The notes beneath the pieces are model-generated. The model worked only from the letters and a program-made list of their open reading frames with translations, was not told where the DNA came from and did not search any database. From the NCBI GenBank assembly GCA_964562905.1, contig CAZLVG010000001.1, positions 1 through 64,000 of the forward strand: a stretch of DNA of 64,000 bases. Reading direction: 5' to 3'. This stretch comes from CAYSWF01 sp964562905 (GTDB lineage: Bacteria; Patescibacteriota; Andersenbacteria; UBA10190). The position numbers and the translations under genes are program-made. Positions 26,750-36,578 of this stretch are shown in pieces (the first letter of the stretch is position 1; each line of letters begins with the position of its first letter).

Positions 26750-28033
26750 TTAACCCGTTCGCAACTGCTGTTCAAAAACATCGGGCGAGGATTGCGGCCC
26801 CAGCACAGCCACCGCCCGCTGGTCTGTCCGCAGCAATGCTCGCGCCGTGCTCTGAATTTCCCGCGCCGTTACTGATAAAATTCTTCGTTCTATATCATCC
26901 GGCGTCATCACTTTCTTCTGCAACAGTTCCTGCATTCCCGCAAATACAGCCAGGGAATTGGTTTCCTCCAGCTCCAGCGCCAGCCGGCCTTTTATCATCT
27001 GCCTGGCCTTGTCTATTTCGGCCTGCGCCACCGCCTCCTGCATAATCCGGTCATACTGCCGCAAGATAAGCTTGAGGGCAAAACCGGCCTTATCGGTACG
27101 CAACCCAGCCTGCGTTTCAAATCCGCCGGTATCCGTAAGATTTTCCGAAGAAGTACGCAGGGAGTAAGCCAGACCCTTGTTTTCTCTTACTTCCATAAAC
27201 AAACGGCTGCTCATGCCGCCGCCCAGAATGACAGCCAGTACTTCAGTGGCCCACCGGCGTTCATCCCTCAGCGACGTGCCGGGCACACCCACTATCAAAT
27301 GAGTCTGGTCCAGGGAAGACCTGTTTTCAAAGACAAGCCGCTGGGTTGGCCCTGCTCGCGCCCGCTCCGGTTTTGTTTCCTTACCGCGGGGAAGACCCCG
27401 AAACCATCCCTCTATCTTGGATAGGATCCCGCGTTCTCTGAAGTTGCCCGCGACGACCACCACCGTGTTGCCCGTATGGTAGTGGCATCCCGTGTAATTC
27501 AGAAAATCGTTTCTGGTAAACCGGGCTACCGTCTCTGGTGTTCCGTCGACCCGGCGCCCCAATGGATGTCCGCCGAACAGCGCCCGGCGCCAAAGATGAT
27601 TAACATGCCTCATCGGGGCATCCGTATGCATTTTAATCTCCTCCATAATAACTCCCCTCTCGCGCTCTATCTCGCGGGACGGGAAAACGGAATTAAGCAG
27701 AATGTCCGCCACGACATCCCCAGCCAAGTCCAGATGATCCTGAGCAGCCTTTACGTAATATCCCGTTACTTCTTCGCCTGTAAAAGCGTTATATTCCGCT
27801 CCCATATTGTCCAAGGTTTCGGCAATCTCCAGCTTGTCAGAGCGTTTACGGGTCCCCTTAAAAAACATATGTTCCAGAAAATGCGAAAGTCCGCTTTGCT
27901 TTTCTTTTTCATAACGGGAGCCCACACCGATCAACACCAGTAGGGTAAACGCCTTACCTTCCGTGCGCGGCAACAGCAGCACGCGCAAGCCGGACGGCAA
28001 CCTCTTTTTTACTACCGGGAAATCTTCAGCCAC
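26750..28033 (-). CDS. M16 family zinc peptidase
   Basis: Pitrilysin/processing-peptidase-like protein of 427 aa starting at GTG (MAEDFPVVKKRLPSGLRVLL). The inverted zinc motif HxxEH appears as SHFLEHMFFKG (about residues 46-56), with a downstream glutamate in ERGVIMEEIKMHTD. The second, inactive half follows with the usual GGGMSSRLFMEVRE block. Single-unit M16B enzymes of this size are common in bacteria. It lies 23 bp after glyS. Confidence 0.93.
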   Translation of the reverse strand: MAEDFPVVKKRLPSGLRVLLLPRTEGKAFTLLVLIGVGSRYEKEKQSGLSHFLEHMFFKGTRKRSDKLEIAETLDNMGAEYNAFTGEEVTGYYVKAAQDHLDLAGDVVADILLNSVFPSREIERERGVIMEEIKMHTDAPMRHVNHLWRRALFGGHPLGRRVDGTPETVARFTRNDFLNYTGCHYHTGNTVVVVAGNFRERGILSKIEGWFRGLPRGKETKPERARAGPTQRLVFENRSSLDQTHLIVGVPGTSLRDERRWATEVLAVILGGGMSSRLFMEVRENKGLAYSLRTSSENLTDTGGFETQAGLRTDKAGFALKLILRQYDRIMQEAVAQAEIDKARQMIKGRLALELEETNSLAVFAGMQELLQKKVMTPDDIERRILSVTAREIQSTARALLRTDQRAVAVLGPQSSPDVFEQQLRTG

Positions 28034-28056
28034 GCCTTCAACTTCGCGCTTTAAAC

Positions 28057-29373
28057 TTAACTGCCGAGTTTGCCGCTTACTACCCCCGGCACTTCGGCCA
28101 GCGGCACCCTCTCCTGTTCCATGGTGTCCCTGTCCCTGATGGTGACCGCTTTATCCTCTAACGTTTCAAAATCCACTGTCACGCACCAAGGAGTGCCTAC
28201 CTCATCCTGACGCCGGTAGCGCTTGCCTATGGACTGCGTCACGTCATAGTCACAACTGAATTTTCCGGCCAGTCCGCGAGCCAGCGGCTCGGCCACTTCC
28301 AGCAGTTTATCCTGGCGGGACAGCGGCAATACCGCCACCTGGTAGGGCGACATCCTGGCCGGGAATTTCATTACTACCCGCTTCTCCTGCCCGCCCTTGG
28401 CCGAAGGCGCCTTTTCTTCACGGTAGGCCGACACCATCATAGCCAACACAGTGCGGTCCACCCCAAAAGTGGGCTCCACCACATGCGGTACGAACTTCTC
28501 TCCCGTCTCCGGATCGGTATAACTCATGTCCCGGCCCGACTTTTCCATGTGCAAGCGCAAGTCATAATCAGCCCGGTAAGCCAAGCCGTAGAGTTCCTGC
28601 CTGCCGAAAGGAAAGTTAAACTCCAGGTCTACCGTCCGACGGGAATAGAAGGCCCTCTCCTCCTTGGAAATCTCGTGTTCATGAATTTTACTACCGTCAA
28701 TGCCGCAAAGATTGACCCACTTGTGCATTTCTTCCAGCCATCTGTCAAACTGCGGCCGCCACTTTTCCGGACGTATGAAGTACTCAATTTCCATCTGTTC
28801 AAACTCACGCGTGCGGAAAATAAAGTTGCGGGGGGTAATTTCGTTGCGGAACGCTTTACCGAGTTGCGCTATGCCGAACGGAATTCTGTGCCGCCCGGAC
28901 GCCAGCACCAGCGGGAAATTAACCAGCATGCCCTGAGCCGTTTCCGGACGTAAATACACCACCGAGGAATCGTCTTCCTTGGGACCCAAGAAAGTCTTGA
29001 ACATCATATTAAAGGCCACCGGCTCCGTAAAGCTGTCTGCGGCCCGGCAACGCGGGCAAGGAGCGGACATATCTATCTCGTCGGACCGATAGCGGCGGCG
29101 GCACTGCCTGCATTCCGTAAGGGGATCGCTGAACTCGTCGAGATGGCCGCTGGCTTCCCATACTTTGGGATTCATTATCAGTGCGGAATCCAAACCAACC
29201 ACGTCCAGCCGCCGGCGCACAAACATGTCCCACCACGCCTGCTTAATATTGTTTTTTAGCAACACGCCCAACGGGCCGTAATCCCAGCTGCTAGCTAAAC
29301 CACCGTAGATTTCCGACCCGGGAAAAACAAACCCCCGCCTTTTGGCCAAAGAAACAATTTTTTTCATGTCCAT
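28057..29373 (-). CDS. glyS: Glycyl-tRNA synthetase (single-chain type)
   Basis: Class II synthetase of the alpha2 type. The 438-aa protein begins MDMKKIVSLAKRRGFVFPGSEIYGG, with a zinc-type insertion (CRQCRRRYRSDEIDMSAPCPRC), motif 2 (ARQ/FRNEITPRNFIFRTREFEQME), motif 3 (EPTFGVDRTVLAMM) and a C-terminal anticodon-binding domain (APYQVAVLPL-like SPYQVAVLPLSRQ). Length matches the bacterial version of the archaeal/eukaryotic enzyme. A second ATG two codons in is an alternative start. The mRNA has a purine-rich AGGTGGAGGAG about 20 nt upstream. Confidence 0.96.
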   Translation of the reverse strand: MDMKKIVSLAKRRGFVFPGSEIYGGLASSWDYGPLGVLLKNNIKQAWWDMFVRRRLDVVGLDSALIMNPKVWEASGHLDEFSDPLTECRQCRRRYRSDEIDMSAPCPRCRAADSFTEPVAFNMMFKTFLGPKEDDSSVVYLRPETAQGMLVNFPLVLASGRHRIPFGIAQLGKAFRNEITPRNFIFRTREFEQMEIEYFIRPEKWRPQFDRWLEEMHKWVNLCGIDGSKIHEHEISKEERAFYSRRTVDLEFNFPFGRQELYGLAYRADYDLRLHMEKSGRDMSYTDPETGEKFVPHVVEPTFGVDRTVLAMMVSAYREEKAPSAKGGQEKRVVMKFPARMSPYQVAVLPLSRQDKLLEVAEPLARGLAGKFSCDYDVTQSIGKRYRRQDEVGTPWCVTVDFETLEDKAVTIRDRDTMEQERVPLAEVPGVVSGKLGS

Positions 29374-29453
29374 GCCCTTAACTTACCAGTTTATGCTCCT
29401 CCACCTAAAGTAAACTGGCCGGCCTCCAAAAACAATGTTTACGTCCTGCGCCA

Positions 29454-29978
29454 CTACACATTCCAGGGCATTTGCCTCTCGGCCGGCATCCCTCGCCGGC
29501 GGCGCGCCTCCCGTTGCAAGTCCTTGGTAATTTCGCGATACCGTTCGTCGCGCGCCCGTGCCAACTCATGTTCCCGCCTCCGCCAGCTGGTGTCAAATCC
29601 CCGCTCCGCCTCCTTTTTTCTTAACTCAAACCTTTTCCTGGCTTTTTCCTCGGCTCGCTCTTCTCCCAAAACACCCGCTTTCCGCTCGTAATAACTAGCT
29701 ATACTTTGCTTTTGTCGGCGCAGCTTACCTTTCAACTCGCCCCTCGCCTTTCGTCTATCTTTTACTAGCCGCCTGCGCTTGGCCTGATAATTTTCTCTAG
29801 CCTCGCGCCTTCGTTTCCGCTTCTTCACCTCGTAACTGCTAAGGCTCCCGGCCAGGGGATTTAGCTGCTGTATCGGTCCGGGCGGCCCCAGGCGGCCCTT
29901 CCACGCGCGATCCTCCGAGCCGAGCCCTTCTCTTGGTGAAGAGCTAAGACCGAATAATCTGGAGATAAAGCCGGGCAT
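29454..29978 (-). CDS. Highly basic coiled-coil protein, unknown function
   Basis: The 174-aa product is dominated by Arg/Lys/Glu-rich helix from about residue 50 to 165 (for example KKRKRRREARENYQAKRRRL and RAEEKARKRFELRKKEAERG), typical of a long charged alpha-helix or coiled coil. The N-terminus (MPGFISRLFGLSSSPRE) could be an amphipathic membrane anchor. No family recognised. It starts 4 bp after the stop of the 29983 gene, so it probably belongs to that transcript. Confidence 0.7.
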   Translation of the reverse strand: MPGFISRLFGLSSSPREGLGSEDRAWKGRLGPPGPIQQLNPLAGSLSSYEVKKRKRRREARENYQAKRRRLVKDRRKARGELKGKLRRQKQSIASYYERKAGVLGEERAEEKARKRFELRKKEAERGFDTSWRRREHELARARDERYREITKDLQREARRRRGMPAERQMPWNV

Positions 29979-29982
29979 GGCT

Positions 29983-31965
29983 CTACTGAACTCTCCCTTT
30001 GCCCGGCGCCGCCGTCTCCGTGTCCGGAAACGACGGCAAAGTTGCGCTTATGGCTTCGTCCGTAAACTGGTCCACCGCCGTCAGGTTAGTCTTATTGAGC
30101 AACGGCACGCTTTCTCCCCTCTTGTTCTCGCCCGGTGTGATAGCTACCTGCATATGCAGTTCCTGGTAAGGAACAGCTTTGCCTGTCAATCCCTCCATGT
30201 AAGGAACAGTCCACTTAAGAGTCCCGGTGCGTTCATTAAATTCAAATTGTCCCGCAGTTTTATACATCTGACCCGTGTAGCTGACGCCATCCGGCAAAAC
30301 GGCCGTCAGGCGCACGTCTCCCACATCATTCAGTGTTGATCCTATGCGCCAGCGGACAGTGTAAGTCGTTTCTTCGCCAACCTGCGGCGGCAGGGGGCCG
30401 GAGCTGATCAAACCCAAACGCCCGTCGTCATACAAGGCCGCGGCCTGTAAAATTAGGTTCGTGCGCACCGAGATAACCGCCCGGTCGGAGATCACCCGGC
30501 GCGGCTGTCCGGCCGGGGCCGGCAGGTCGGGGCTGTCCACGGTAGCCGTCGTTACCAGCACGTGGTTCTTGGCTTCCGCAGTATCGGCCAGCGTGTCGGT
30601 ATCAAAAACGGAGAAAGAGTAGTTGACGGTTCCCTCCTGCTGCGGCTGCAGCACGGCTAATTCGGGCACCGTGGCCGCGGACCAGAAAATCTTTTTCTCC
30701 ACCGGATCGTAAAAGCCGGATGACAGCTCCAGAGAGACGGGATTAAAGCTGGCGCCTTCAAACTTCACTTCCACGATCACGTCCTTAAGACCCACCGTGC
30801 CCACGTTGCGGTAGCGAACCTCTCCCGATATTCTGCTCCCCGCCCGTACAGCAACGGGCTGCGTGCTGCCGTTGTAAACCTGCTGCACTACCACTTCGGA
30901 AGTTGAAATATTTACCACGTGGCTAAGCTCACGCTGCACGAAATTTTCCCCTCGCTGCGAAATACCCGCCTCAAAATCTATCACCCGTTTTTCACCAGTC
31001 TGTCCCTCTACATAGAATACCAGCGTCAGCTCCTTATCCCCCAACGGCTCTAACCGAGACAGACGCCAACTGGAATCCACCGTGGAAAAACCGGGCGTAA
31101 AATCAATATCTTCCAAAGCCAGTTGTACTCCCGGAGCAGGTTTCACCTGCAAATACACGCCTTCCAGGGCTCTGCCGCTTAAATTACGCACCATCACGCT
31201 GGACATAACGCGCTCGCCGCTGGCCGCGTCATCAGCAATGTTAAGCGAGACGTCCAAAGGCAGAGCCGTAATGGTAGTCGCCTTGGCTGCCGTTTTAGGA
31301 AACCTGCCGCTGGGAAAATTCTCGGGCGTCAGTACTAACTTGGTTCGGACCGTAGCCGTCTCATTCTGCTCTCCAATCAACTGTCCTCTGACTATGAGCT
31401 CTCCCTCTTCCCCGCTATTCAAGCGGCCTATTTTAAACACTATCTGCCTCCCTGAACGTTCAATTTCCTTGCTGGCGCTACGATAAGTGAAACCGCGGGG
31501 CACGTCTACCACCAGCTCCACGTCCAGCCAATTAACCCGGCTGGCATTGCCGTAAGAGATGCGGTACACAATTTCGTCACCGGCGGTGAACTCCGGCGGA
31601 GCCCCTACCTCCAAGACCACCTGGTTTTTCGTAACCGTCCTCGCCGACCTGTACATAACCGTAGCGGCGACGGCCACAATCATAATTATCAACAGCAGAG
31701 CCAGTATGCCTGAAAACCGCAATACTCTGCCCCACCGCTTCGCCCTGATCAAAGACAGATTTTTAAACTTGAGCGCGTTAAGAATGTCTGACGCTTTTTG
31801 AGGTTTTACTACCGGTCGCTGCCTCTTTACGCCAAGACGTTGGAGCTCTTCCTGCCTGTGACGCACTTCCTCCGACTGCTCTCTGGCGTATAAGTCACGG
31901 CGAATAACGCCCAGCTCATCCCCCCTGTCTTCTTCTTTTCTCTTCTCTTCTTCCTCGCCTGCCAT
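29983..31965 (-). CDS. Single-pass membrane protein with DUF11-like exterior repeats
   Basis: The 660-aa protein has a charged cytoplasmic N-terminus (about 80 residues), one membrane helix (GILALLLIIMIVAVAATVMY, near 87-106) and about 540 exterior residues built of beta-rich repeats of the type APPEFTAGDEIVYRISYGNA and RAGSRISGEVRYRNVGTVGL, which match conserved-repeat/DUF11 modules of bacterial surface proteins. Probably a surface stalk or adhesin. A TAGAAT box overlapping the recO stop ends 7 nt before the ATG, suggesting separate leaderless transcription. Confidence 0.8.
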   Translation of the reverse strand: MAGEEEEKRKEEDRGDELGVIRRDLYAREQSEEVRHRQEELQRLGVKRQRPVVKPQKASDILNALKFKNLSLIRAKRWGRVLRFSGILALLLIIMIVAVAATVMYRSARTVTKNQVVLEVGAPPEFTAGDEIVYRISYGNASRVNWLDVELVVDVPRGFTYRSASKEIERSGRQIVFKIGRLNSGEEGELIVRGQLIGEQNETATVRTKLVLTPENFPSGRFPKTAAKATTITALPLDVSLNIADDAASGERVMSSVMVRNLSGRALEGVYLQVKPAPGVQLALEDIDFTPGFSTVDSSWRLSRLEPLGDKELTLVFYVEGQTGEKRVIDFEAGISQRGENFVQRELSHVVNISTSEVVVQQVYNGSTQPVAVRAGSRISGEVRYRNVGTVGLKDVIVEVKFEGASFNPVSLELSSGFYDPVEKKIFWSAATVPELAVLQPQQEGTVNYSFSVFDTDTLADTAEAKNHVLVTTATVDSPDLPAPAGQPRRVISDRAVISVRTNLILQAAALYDDGRLGLISSGPLPPQVGEETTYTVRWRIGSTLNDVGDVRLTAVLPDGVSYTGQMYKTAGQFEFNERTGTLKWTVPYMEGLTGKAVPYQELHMQVAITPGENKRGESVPLLNKTNLTAVDQFTDEAISATLPSFPDTETAAPGKGRVQ

Positions 31966-31975
31966 ACTGTCAATT

Positions 31976-32731
31976 CTACCGCAAAATCGCTGCTTGTGGC
32001 ACGGTTAGGGATACAACGTATTCGCGCCAGGCTCTAACCAGTTGCTTAGCCTGCTCGGAGGACAAGGATATGTTGAGCGCTTTTTCTGGATATTCAGAGA
32101 CATACCGTAGAACTTTCAGCATGTCAGGCGTCAGCGACGACCTGGCCCGCGACATTACGCTGAGGCTGTTTCGGCGAACAGACAGGCAGGACAAGCAGAA
32201 CCAGCTACCCTGTCCGGGGTCCAACACCACCGCTTCCGAGGGGATCTTCGTCCGGCAACGCTGACAACGGCCAAGCAGCGGCAGCACGCCGGCCTCTCGC
32301 AATGATAACAAAACCAGAGCTGTCTCCAGAAGGCACCTCTTGGCGTAGGGTAGGGAGGGCCACAGTTCACATGCCTGCAGCAGCGCGTCATAAAGCCTGG
32401 CATAGACAGCTTCCTCCTCCAGAACATTCATCATGACATGTACTACCCTCTGGACGCCCTTTACCGCCTCCTGGTCGTCGTGCAGGGGTCTGAAATACTG
32501 CTGCGTATCCGCCGCCTGCAGAAAAAAACGTCCCTGGCTGCCTGTCACCAGTGCCACTACCTGCGTCAACGGCTCACCATGCCCGCCCCGCCGGGACGGT
32601 ATACGGCGCACCCCCTTAGCCACCACTTTTATGATGCCTTTTTCCCTGCTAAACAACGTCATCAGCCTGTCGGCCTCGCCCACGCTGCGCCGGGACAGTA
32701 CCAGTGCCTGCAATTTATCCCGATACACCAC
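31976..32731 (-). CDS. recO: DNA repair protein RecO
   Basis: RecO mediates RecA loading and strand annealing. The 251-aa protein starts at GTG (MVYRDKLQALVLSRRSVGEADRL) with the N-terminal OB fold, including KVVAKGVRRIPSRRGG, then a helical domain and the C-terminal Cys4 zinc finger CQRCRTK ... CLSC. Length is typical. A purine-rich stretch (aagggggtgaagag) lies directly upstream of the start. It is 12 bp downstream of ileS on the same strand. Confidence 0.92.
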   Translation of the reverse strand: MVYRDKLQALVLSRRSVGEADRLMTLFSREKGIIKVVAKGVRRIPSRRGGHGEPLTQVVALVTGSQGRFFLQAADTQQYFRPLHDDQEAVKGVQRVVHVMMNVLEEEAVYARLYDALLQACELWPSLPYAKRCLLETALVLLSLREAGVLPLLGRCQRCRTKIPSEAVVLDPGQGSWFCLSCLSVRRNSLSVMSRARSSLTPDMLKVLRYVSEYPEKALNISLSSEQAKQLVRAWREYVVSLTVPQAAILR

Positions 32732-32743
32732 CTCTTCACCCCC

Positions 32744-35671
32744 TTATGACACTTTGACCACGCCAAGGTGCGTCCCTCGGCCGTCCACTTCAAAGTAACC
32801 GCCAGTCTGTTTCTCCCCGCTTGCCTCCTCCACTTTGTCTGCCTGCAAGGCGGAAGTAATTTCGTTACGATGCTCCTTGAAGGCCCGTCTTAACTGTTCA
32901 TCTTCTGTGCTGAACAACAATATTATACGATCATTTAAGGTGTAACCGGCTTGGCGCCGTAATACCTGACCGCGCCGCACTACCTCCCGCGCCACCCCTT
33001 TTCGCCACAAGTCGGGTGTTATAACACAGTCAACTTCCACTGCCACCGGTGGCCTGCCCCCGAGGGAGTAACTTTCCATTCCCTCGCTTGGCTCCTCAAT
33101 ATAGGCCAGCTCTCCCACGTTTACCTCTTCCCTGACCAGTTCGGCAATCTCCTCGGGAAGTTCAGCTTCGCCCTTCCTTCGGTGTACTTTCATACCGCGT
33201 AGCGGCTGCCTTACTTTGCCCACCCCGCGCTTTACCCTGTCTGCCAGGCCAGCGTATGCGTACTCCTGCGCCGTTCGCATCAGCCGCCGCAACTGCCTGG
33301 TTTCTTCAATTACTTTTTTGTCAGCCGGCTGCCAATCCGTAAGATGAACTGACAAAGGCACTTTTTTGTTTAAGCCGACAACTAGATGCTGGTACATTGC
33401 TTCCGCGGAAAAGGGCAGTAAAGGTGCCAACACTCCCGACAAGCGGACTAGGACGTCATACAAGGTCCGCAAGGCCTGCTTGTCGCCCGCCACAAACCTG
33501 GAACGTGAGCGTCTGATATACCAGTTAGACAGGTCTTCCACCACGGGCCTGACGGCCCGGGCGGCCGTCACGTAGTCGTACCTGCTCAAGGCAATATCAA
33601 TCTTCTCGGCCAGCTGTTCCACCTGGCCCGCAATCCACATGTCCAGCGTGTGTCTGCCACCTTCTCTTCCCGTTGGCTCAAACTTGTGTAAGTCGGCATA
33701 GGTTAAGAAGTAGCGGTAACTGTTCCACAAAATCAACATAGTTTTGCGGTAGTGATCCGTCATGTCGTCTTCCGACACGCTCATATCTTCGCCGTACATT
33801 ATGGGACTGGACATAAAGTACAGGCGCAACGTCTCGCCACCGTATTTCTTTATTATTTCCTTGGGGTCAGGGTAATTGTTATACGATTTTGACATTTTAC
33901 GGCCGTCGTCGCCTTTCATCACGCCCGTAACCACCGCGTTCCTGAAAGCCGGAGATTGCCACATAGCGCCTGCTATAACATGCAGGTAGTAAAACCATCC
34001 CCGCAGCTGACCAGTGTATTCCACCACAAAATCAGCCGGGAAGCTGTCTTTGAATTCTCGCCTGTTTTCAAAGGGAAAATGCCGCTGGGCCGCCGGCATG
34101 GAGGCCGATTCAAACCATACGTCAAGTACTTCCTTAACCCGGACCATCCGGCCTGTACACGAGCAGTCCCAGGTAATTTCATCAATATCCGGACGGTGCA
34201 AGTCAGCTACTTTTTTACCCGACGCCCTCTCAATTTCTTCAACAGAACCCTTAACCTGTACACGGCCGCAAGCAGCGCACTTCCAAACCGGAAGCGGCGT
34301 GCCCCAGTAACGGGAACGAGACAGGCACCAGTCGGGGGCAGTTCTAAGATTGTAAGCAAACCTCCCCTGCTTAAAATGCTCCGGCACCCAGTTCACTGCC
34401 TCATTCTCCTGCAGAAGCCGGCTGCGCAGCCCGTCCAGGCGCATATACCATGCCCGCTGTGCCCGATAGATTAGAGGAGTTTCACAGCGATAGCAAAAAG
34501 GGTAAGAGTGTTTTATGGCGCCTTTATCAAACAGCAACCCGCGCGCGGACAGACGATCAACTATACCCGGGTCAGCCTCCTTGTAATAAACGCCCCGCCA
34601 AGGAGGTAGTTCGCTGGAAATCATGCCTTCTTCATTCACGGTCACAAAAACGCTCAAGCCTTCTTTCTGCCCCAGATCAAAATCGTCCTGGCCGAAAGCA
34701 GGAGCTATATGCACCACGCCAGTTCCTTCTTCCGTAGTCACGAAAGACGCCGGGTACACTTGGAAATCGTTATCTCCCCTGGGTCCATACGGAAACAAGG
34801 GTTCATATTTTAAGCCCACCAGTTCTTTGCCTTCAAACTCGCTGGTTATTTCCTGAAGCCTGTCCTTGTACCTTTCATACGCAGTCCGCGCCAGCACAAC
34901 CTTTTGACCGTCATCAGCAATTGCCTCCACATACTCAACTTCAGGATCAACCGCCAAAGCTCTGTTAGCCGGCAAGGTCCAGGGGGTAGTCGTCCAAGCC
35001 AAAAAATACCGGTTGCGTCCGCGCTCTTTGAATTTAACCGTCACCGCTGGATCTTCTACTTCCCGGTAAAAACCTTCATCCATAGTAATCTCAAACTTGG
35101 ACAAAGGCGTGGCGCAGCGCGGGCAATATAAAGAGGAACGCACCCCTTCATAAATGAAATCTTTTTCGTACAACTGCTTAAAGATCCATATCACTGACTC
35201 CATGTAGTCCCTGTCCATGGTCCTGTACGCTCCTTTCATGTCCACCCAACGGCCTATATGATTGACGTACCAGTGCCATTCCGAAGACACATCCGACACG
35301 TAATCCCGGCAGGCCGACACAAACTTGTCCACGCCCAGCTCTTCAATATCCTTCTTGCTTTTTATACCCAGCTTTTTTTCCACTTGCGTTTCCGCCGGCA
35401 AGCCGTGGCAATCCCAGCCCCACACCCGCCGTACCCGCTTGCCCTTCATGGTCTGGAACCGGGGTATGATATCCTTGGCGATGCTGGGCAACAAGGTGGC
35501 GTAATGAGGAATACCGGTCACGAAGGGAGGACCGTCGTAAAAAGAATAACTGTTGTCCTTAGGACGTTGCCTAATCGATTCTTTAAAAACGCCAGTTTCC
35601 TCCCACAGCTTCAGAATTTCTTCCTGCATCTCAAAAAGATCCAGGTCTTGTTTTAACGGCTTGAATTTCAT
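32744..35671 (-). CDS. ileS: Isoleucyl-tRNA synthetase
   Basis: The 975-aa class Ia synthetase has the catalytic domain start SFYDGPPFVTGIPHYATLLP, where the HIGH motif is HYAT (residues 56-59), then KGKRVRRVWGWDCHGLPAE, an editing domain (AWTTTPWTLPANRALAVDP and TGVVHIAPAFGQDD), and the KMSKS loop (GRKMSKSYNNYPDP). The C-terminal domain is of the longer, eukaryotic-like IleRS type. Cysteines CAACGRVQ and CSCTG may bind zinc. The altered HIGH motif is discussed in the findings. Confidence 0.96.
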   Translation of the reverse strand: MKFKPLKQDLDLFEMQEEILKLWEETGVFKESIRQRPKDNSYSFYDGPPFVTGIPHYATLLPSIAKDIIPRFQTMKGKRVRRVWGWDCHGLPAETQVEKKLGIKSKKDIEELGVDKFVSACRDYVSDVSSEWHWYVNHIGRWVDMKGAYRTMDRDYMESVIWIFKQLYEKDFIYEGVRSSLYCPRCATPLSKFEITMDEGFYREVEDPAVTVKFKERGRNRYFLAWTTTPWTLPANRALAVDPEVEYVEAIADDGQKVVLARTAYERYKDRLQEITSEFEGKELVGLKYEPLFPYGPRGDNDFQVYPASFVTTEEGTGVVHIAPAFGQDDFDLGQKEGLSVFVTVNEEGMISSELPPWRGVYYKEADPGIVDRLSARGLLFDKGAIKHSYPFCYRCETPLIYRAQRAWYMRLDGLRSRLLQENEAVNWVPEHFKQGRFAYNLRTAPDWCLSRSRYWGTPLPVWKCAACGRVQVKGSVEEIERASGKKVADLHRPDIDEITWDCSCTGRMVRVKEVLDVWFESASMPAAQRHFPFENRREFKDSFPADFVVEYTGQLRGWFYYLHVIAGAMWQSPAFRNAVVTGVMKGDDGRKMSKSYNNYPDPKEIIKKYGGETLRLYFMSSPIMYGEDMSVSEDDMTDHYRKTMLILWNSYRYFLTYADLHKFEPTGREGGRHTLDMWIAGQVEQLAEKIDIALSRYDYVTAARAVRPVVEDLSNWYIRRSRSRFVAGDKQALRTLYDVLVRLSGVLAPLLPFSAEAMYQHLVVGLNKKVPLSVHLTDWQPADKKVIEETRQLRRLMRTAQEYAYAGLADRVKRGVGKVRQPLRGMKVHRRKGEAELPEEIAELVREEVNVGELAYIEEPSEGMESYSLGGRPPVAVEVDCVITPDLWRKGVAREVVRRGQVLRRQAGYTLNDRIILLFSTEDEQLRRAFKEHRNEITSALQADKVEEASGEKQTGGYFEVDGRGTHLGVVKVS

Positions 35672-35679
35672 CTTCCGCT

Positions 35680-36360
35680 TTACGCTTTACCCCGGCGCAC
35701 TGTCTCTTCCTTTCTTTCCTTATTGGCTAAACCTCCCGCTGGTGAAGGCTCCTTCTGAACCATCTCCTGATAAACCTTCGTCAGCTTTTTCACCCGGCGT
35801 TTCCAGGCTCCCCTGTCAGAGCCTTCCAGAGGCATCACCACCACCCGGCTTTCAGGATAGCCGTGCCGCTTGGTTAATGTCTTTTTATCCTCGGAAGAAC
35901 CAACTATTATCCGCTTAGCTCGCTTGCAAAGCCTACTGAAGGCCACTCGGGTCCCCAGCATAAATGAACGGACAAATAAATTACTCTCACTTTTTCCCCG
36001 CGGCACGTAATGAAAAGTCGTAACTATACGCCCAGGATACAAATACGGAATCAGTCCTTCGGGAGAATGGAATACGTCCAGCCGGGCTGCTGCTAGAAAA
36101 GAAGAAATCAGCATGTGAGAATACACTACGGGCAAGTAGCGACGGTACTGAATGAAAGGAAAACGCTTTATAACCACGTTGGACCTAGCGAATTTTTTGG
36201 TACTTTTCATGCGCTTGTCAAAAAAAAGCACCCAAGTGTGTTCCTTTTTTTTATCGGCGTCTATCAAATTCATAATCAGTTCTTCCGTATAACGAGCGAT
36301 CTTGGGGTCATATCTTTTGTGCTGGCGCAGTATTATGTGCGCGTCAATTCCTATTCTCAT
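35680..36360 (-). CDS. Truncated GT4-like glycosyltransferase (N-terminal domain only)
   Basis: The start is placed at MRIGIDAHIILRQHKRYDPK, a typical GT4 N-terminus, giving 226 aa; the open frame extends 73 codons further upstream but that part is low-complexity and GC-rich. Recognisable GT-B N-domain features are DVFHSPEGLIPYLYPGRIVTTFH and AKRIIVGSSEDKKTLTKRHG. The sequence then stops being family-like after VVVMPLEGSDRG, so the C-terminal Rossmann domain, which normally binds the sugar nucleotide, is missing. It may be a remnant, or half of a split enzyme. Confidence 0.65.
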   Translation of the reverse strand: MRIGIDAHIILRQHKRYDPKIARYTEELIMNLIDADKKKEHTWVLFFDKRMKSTKKFARSNVVIKRFPFIQYRRYLPVVYSHMLISSFLAAARLDVFHSPEGLIPYLYPGRIVTTFHYVPRGKSESNLFVRSFMLGTRVAFSRLCKRAKRIIVGSSEDKKTLTKRHGYPESRVVVMPLEGSDRGAWKRRVKKLTKVYQEMVQKEPSPAGGLANKERKEETVRRGKA

Positions 36361-36578
36361 AGATATGAGGCCAGTATATAGGACTTGCTCCTTCAAGCCA
36401 AGTATGAGTCCGGCGGAGCCGCGGCCAGAGAAGCGACGGACAGGCGGAGAGAATCTCTTATAAAAGGGGGCGGGGAGGCCGGCGCGGCCGGCCGCCGTCC
36501 GAACTCGCTCGCCAGGCTCAAGCCAGCTCCGCTCCGGACGGACCGATAAAAGGCAGACGAGGCACAGGTCCTGCACCA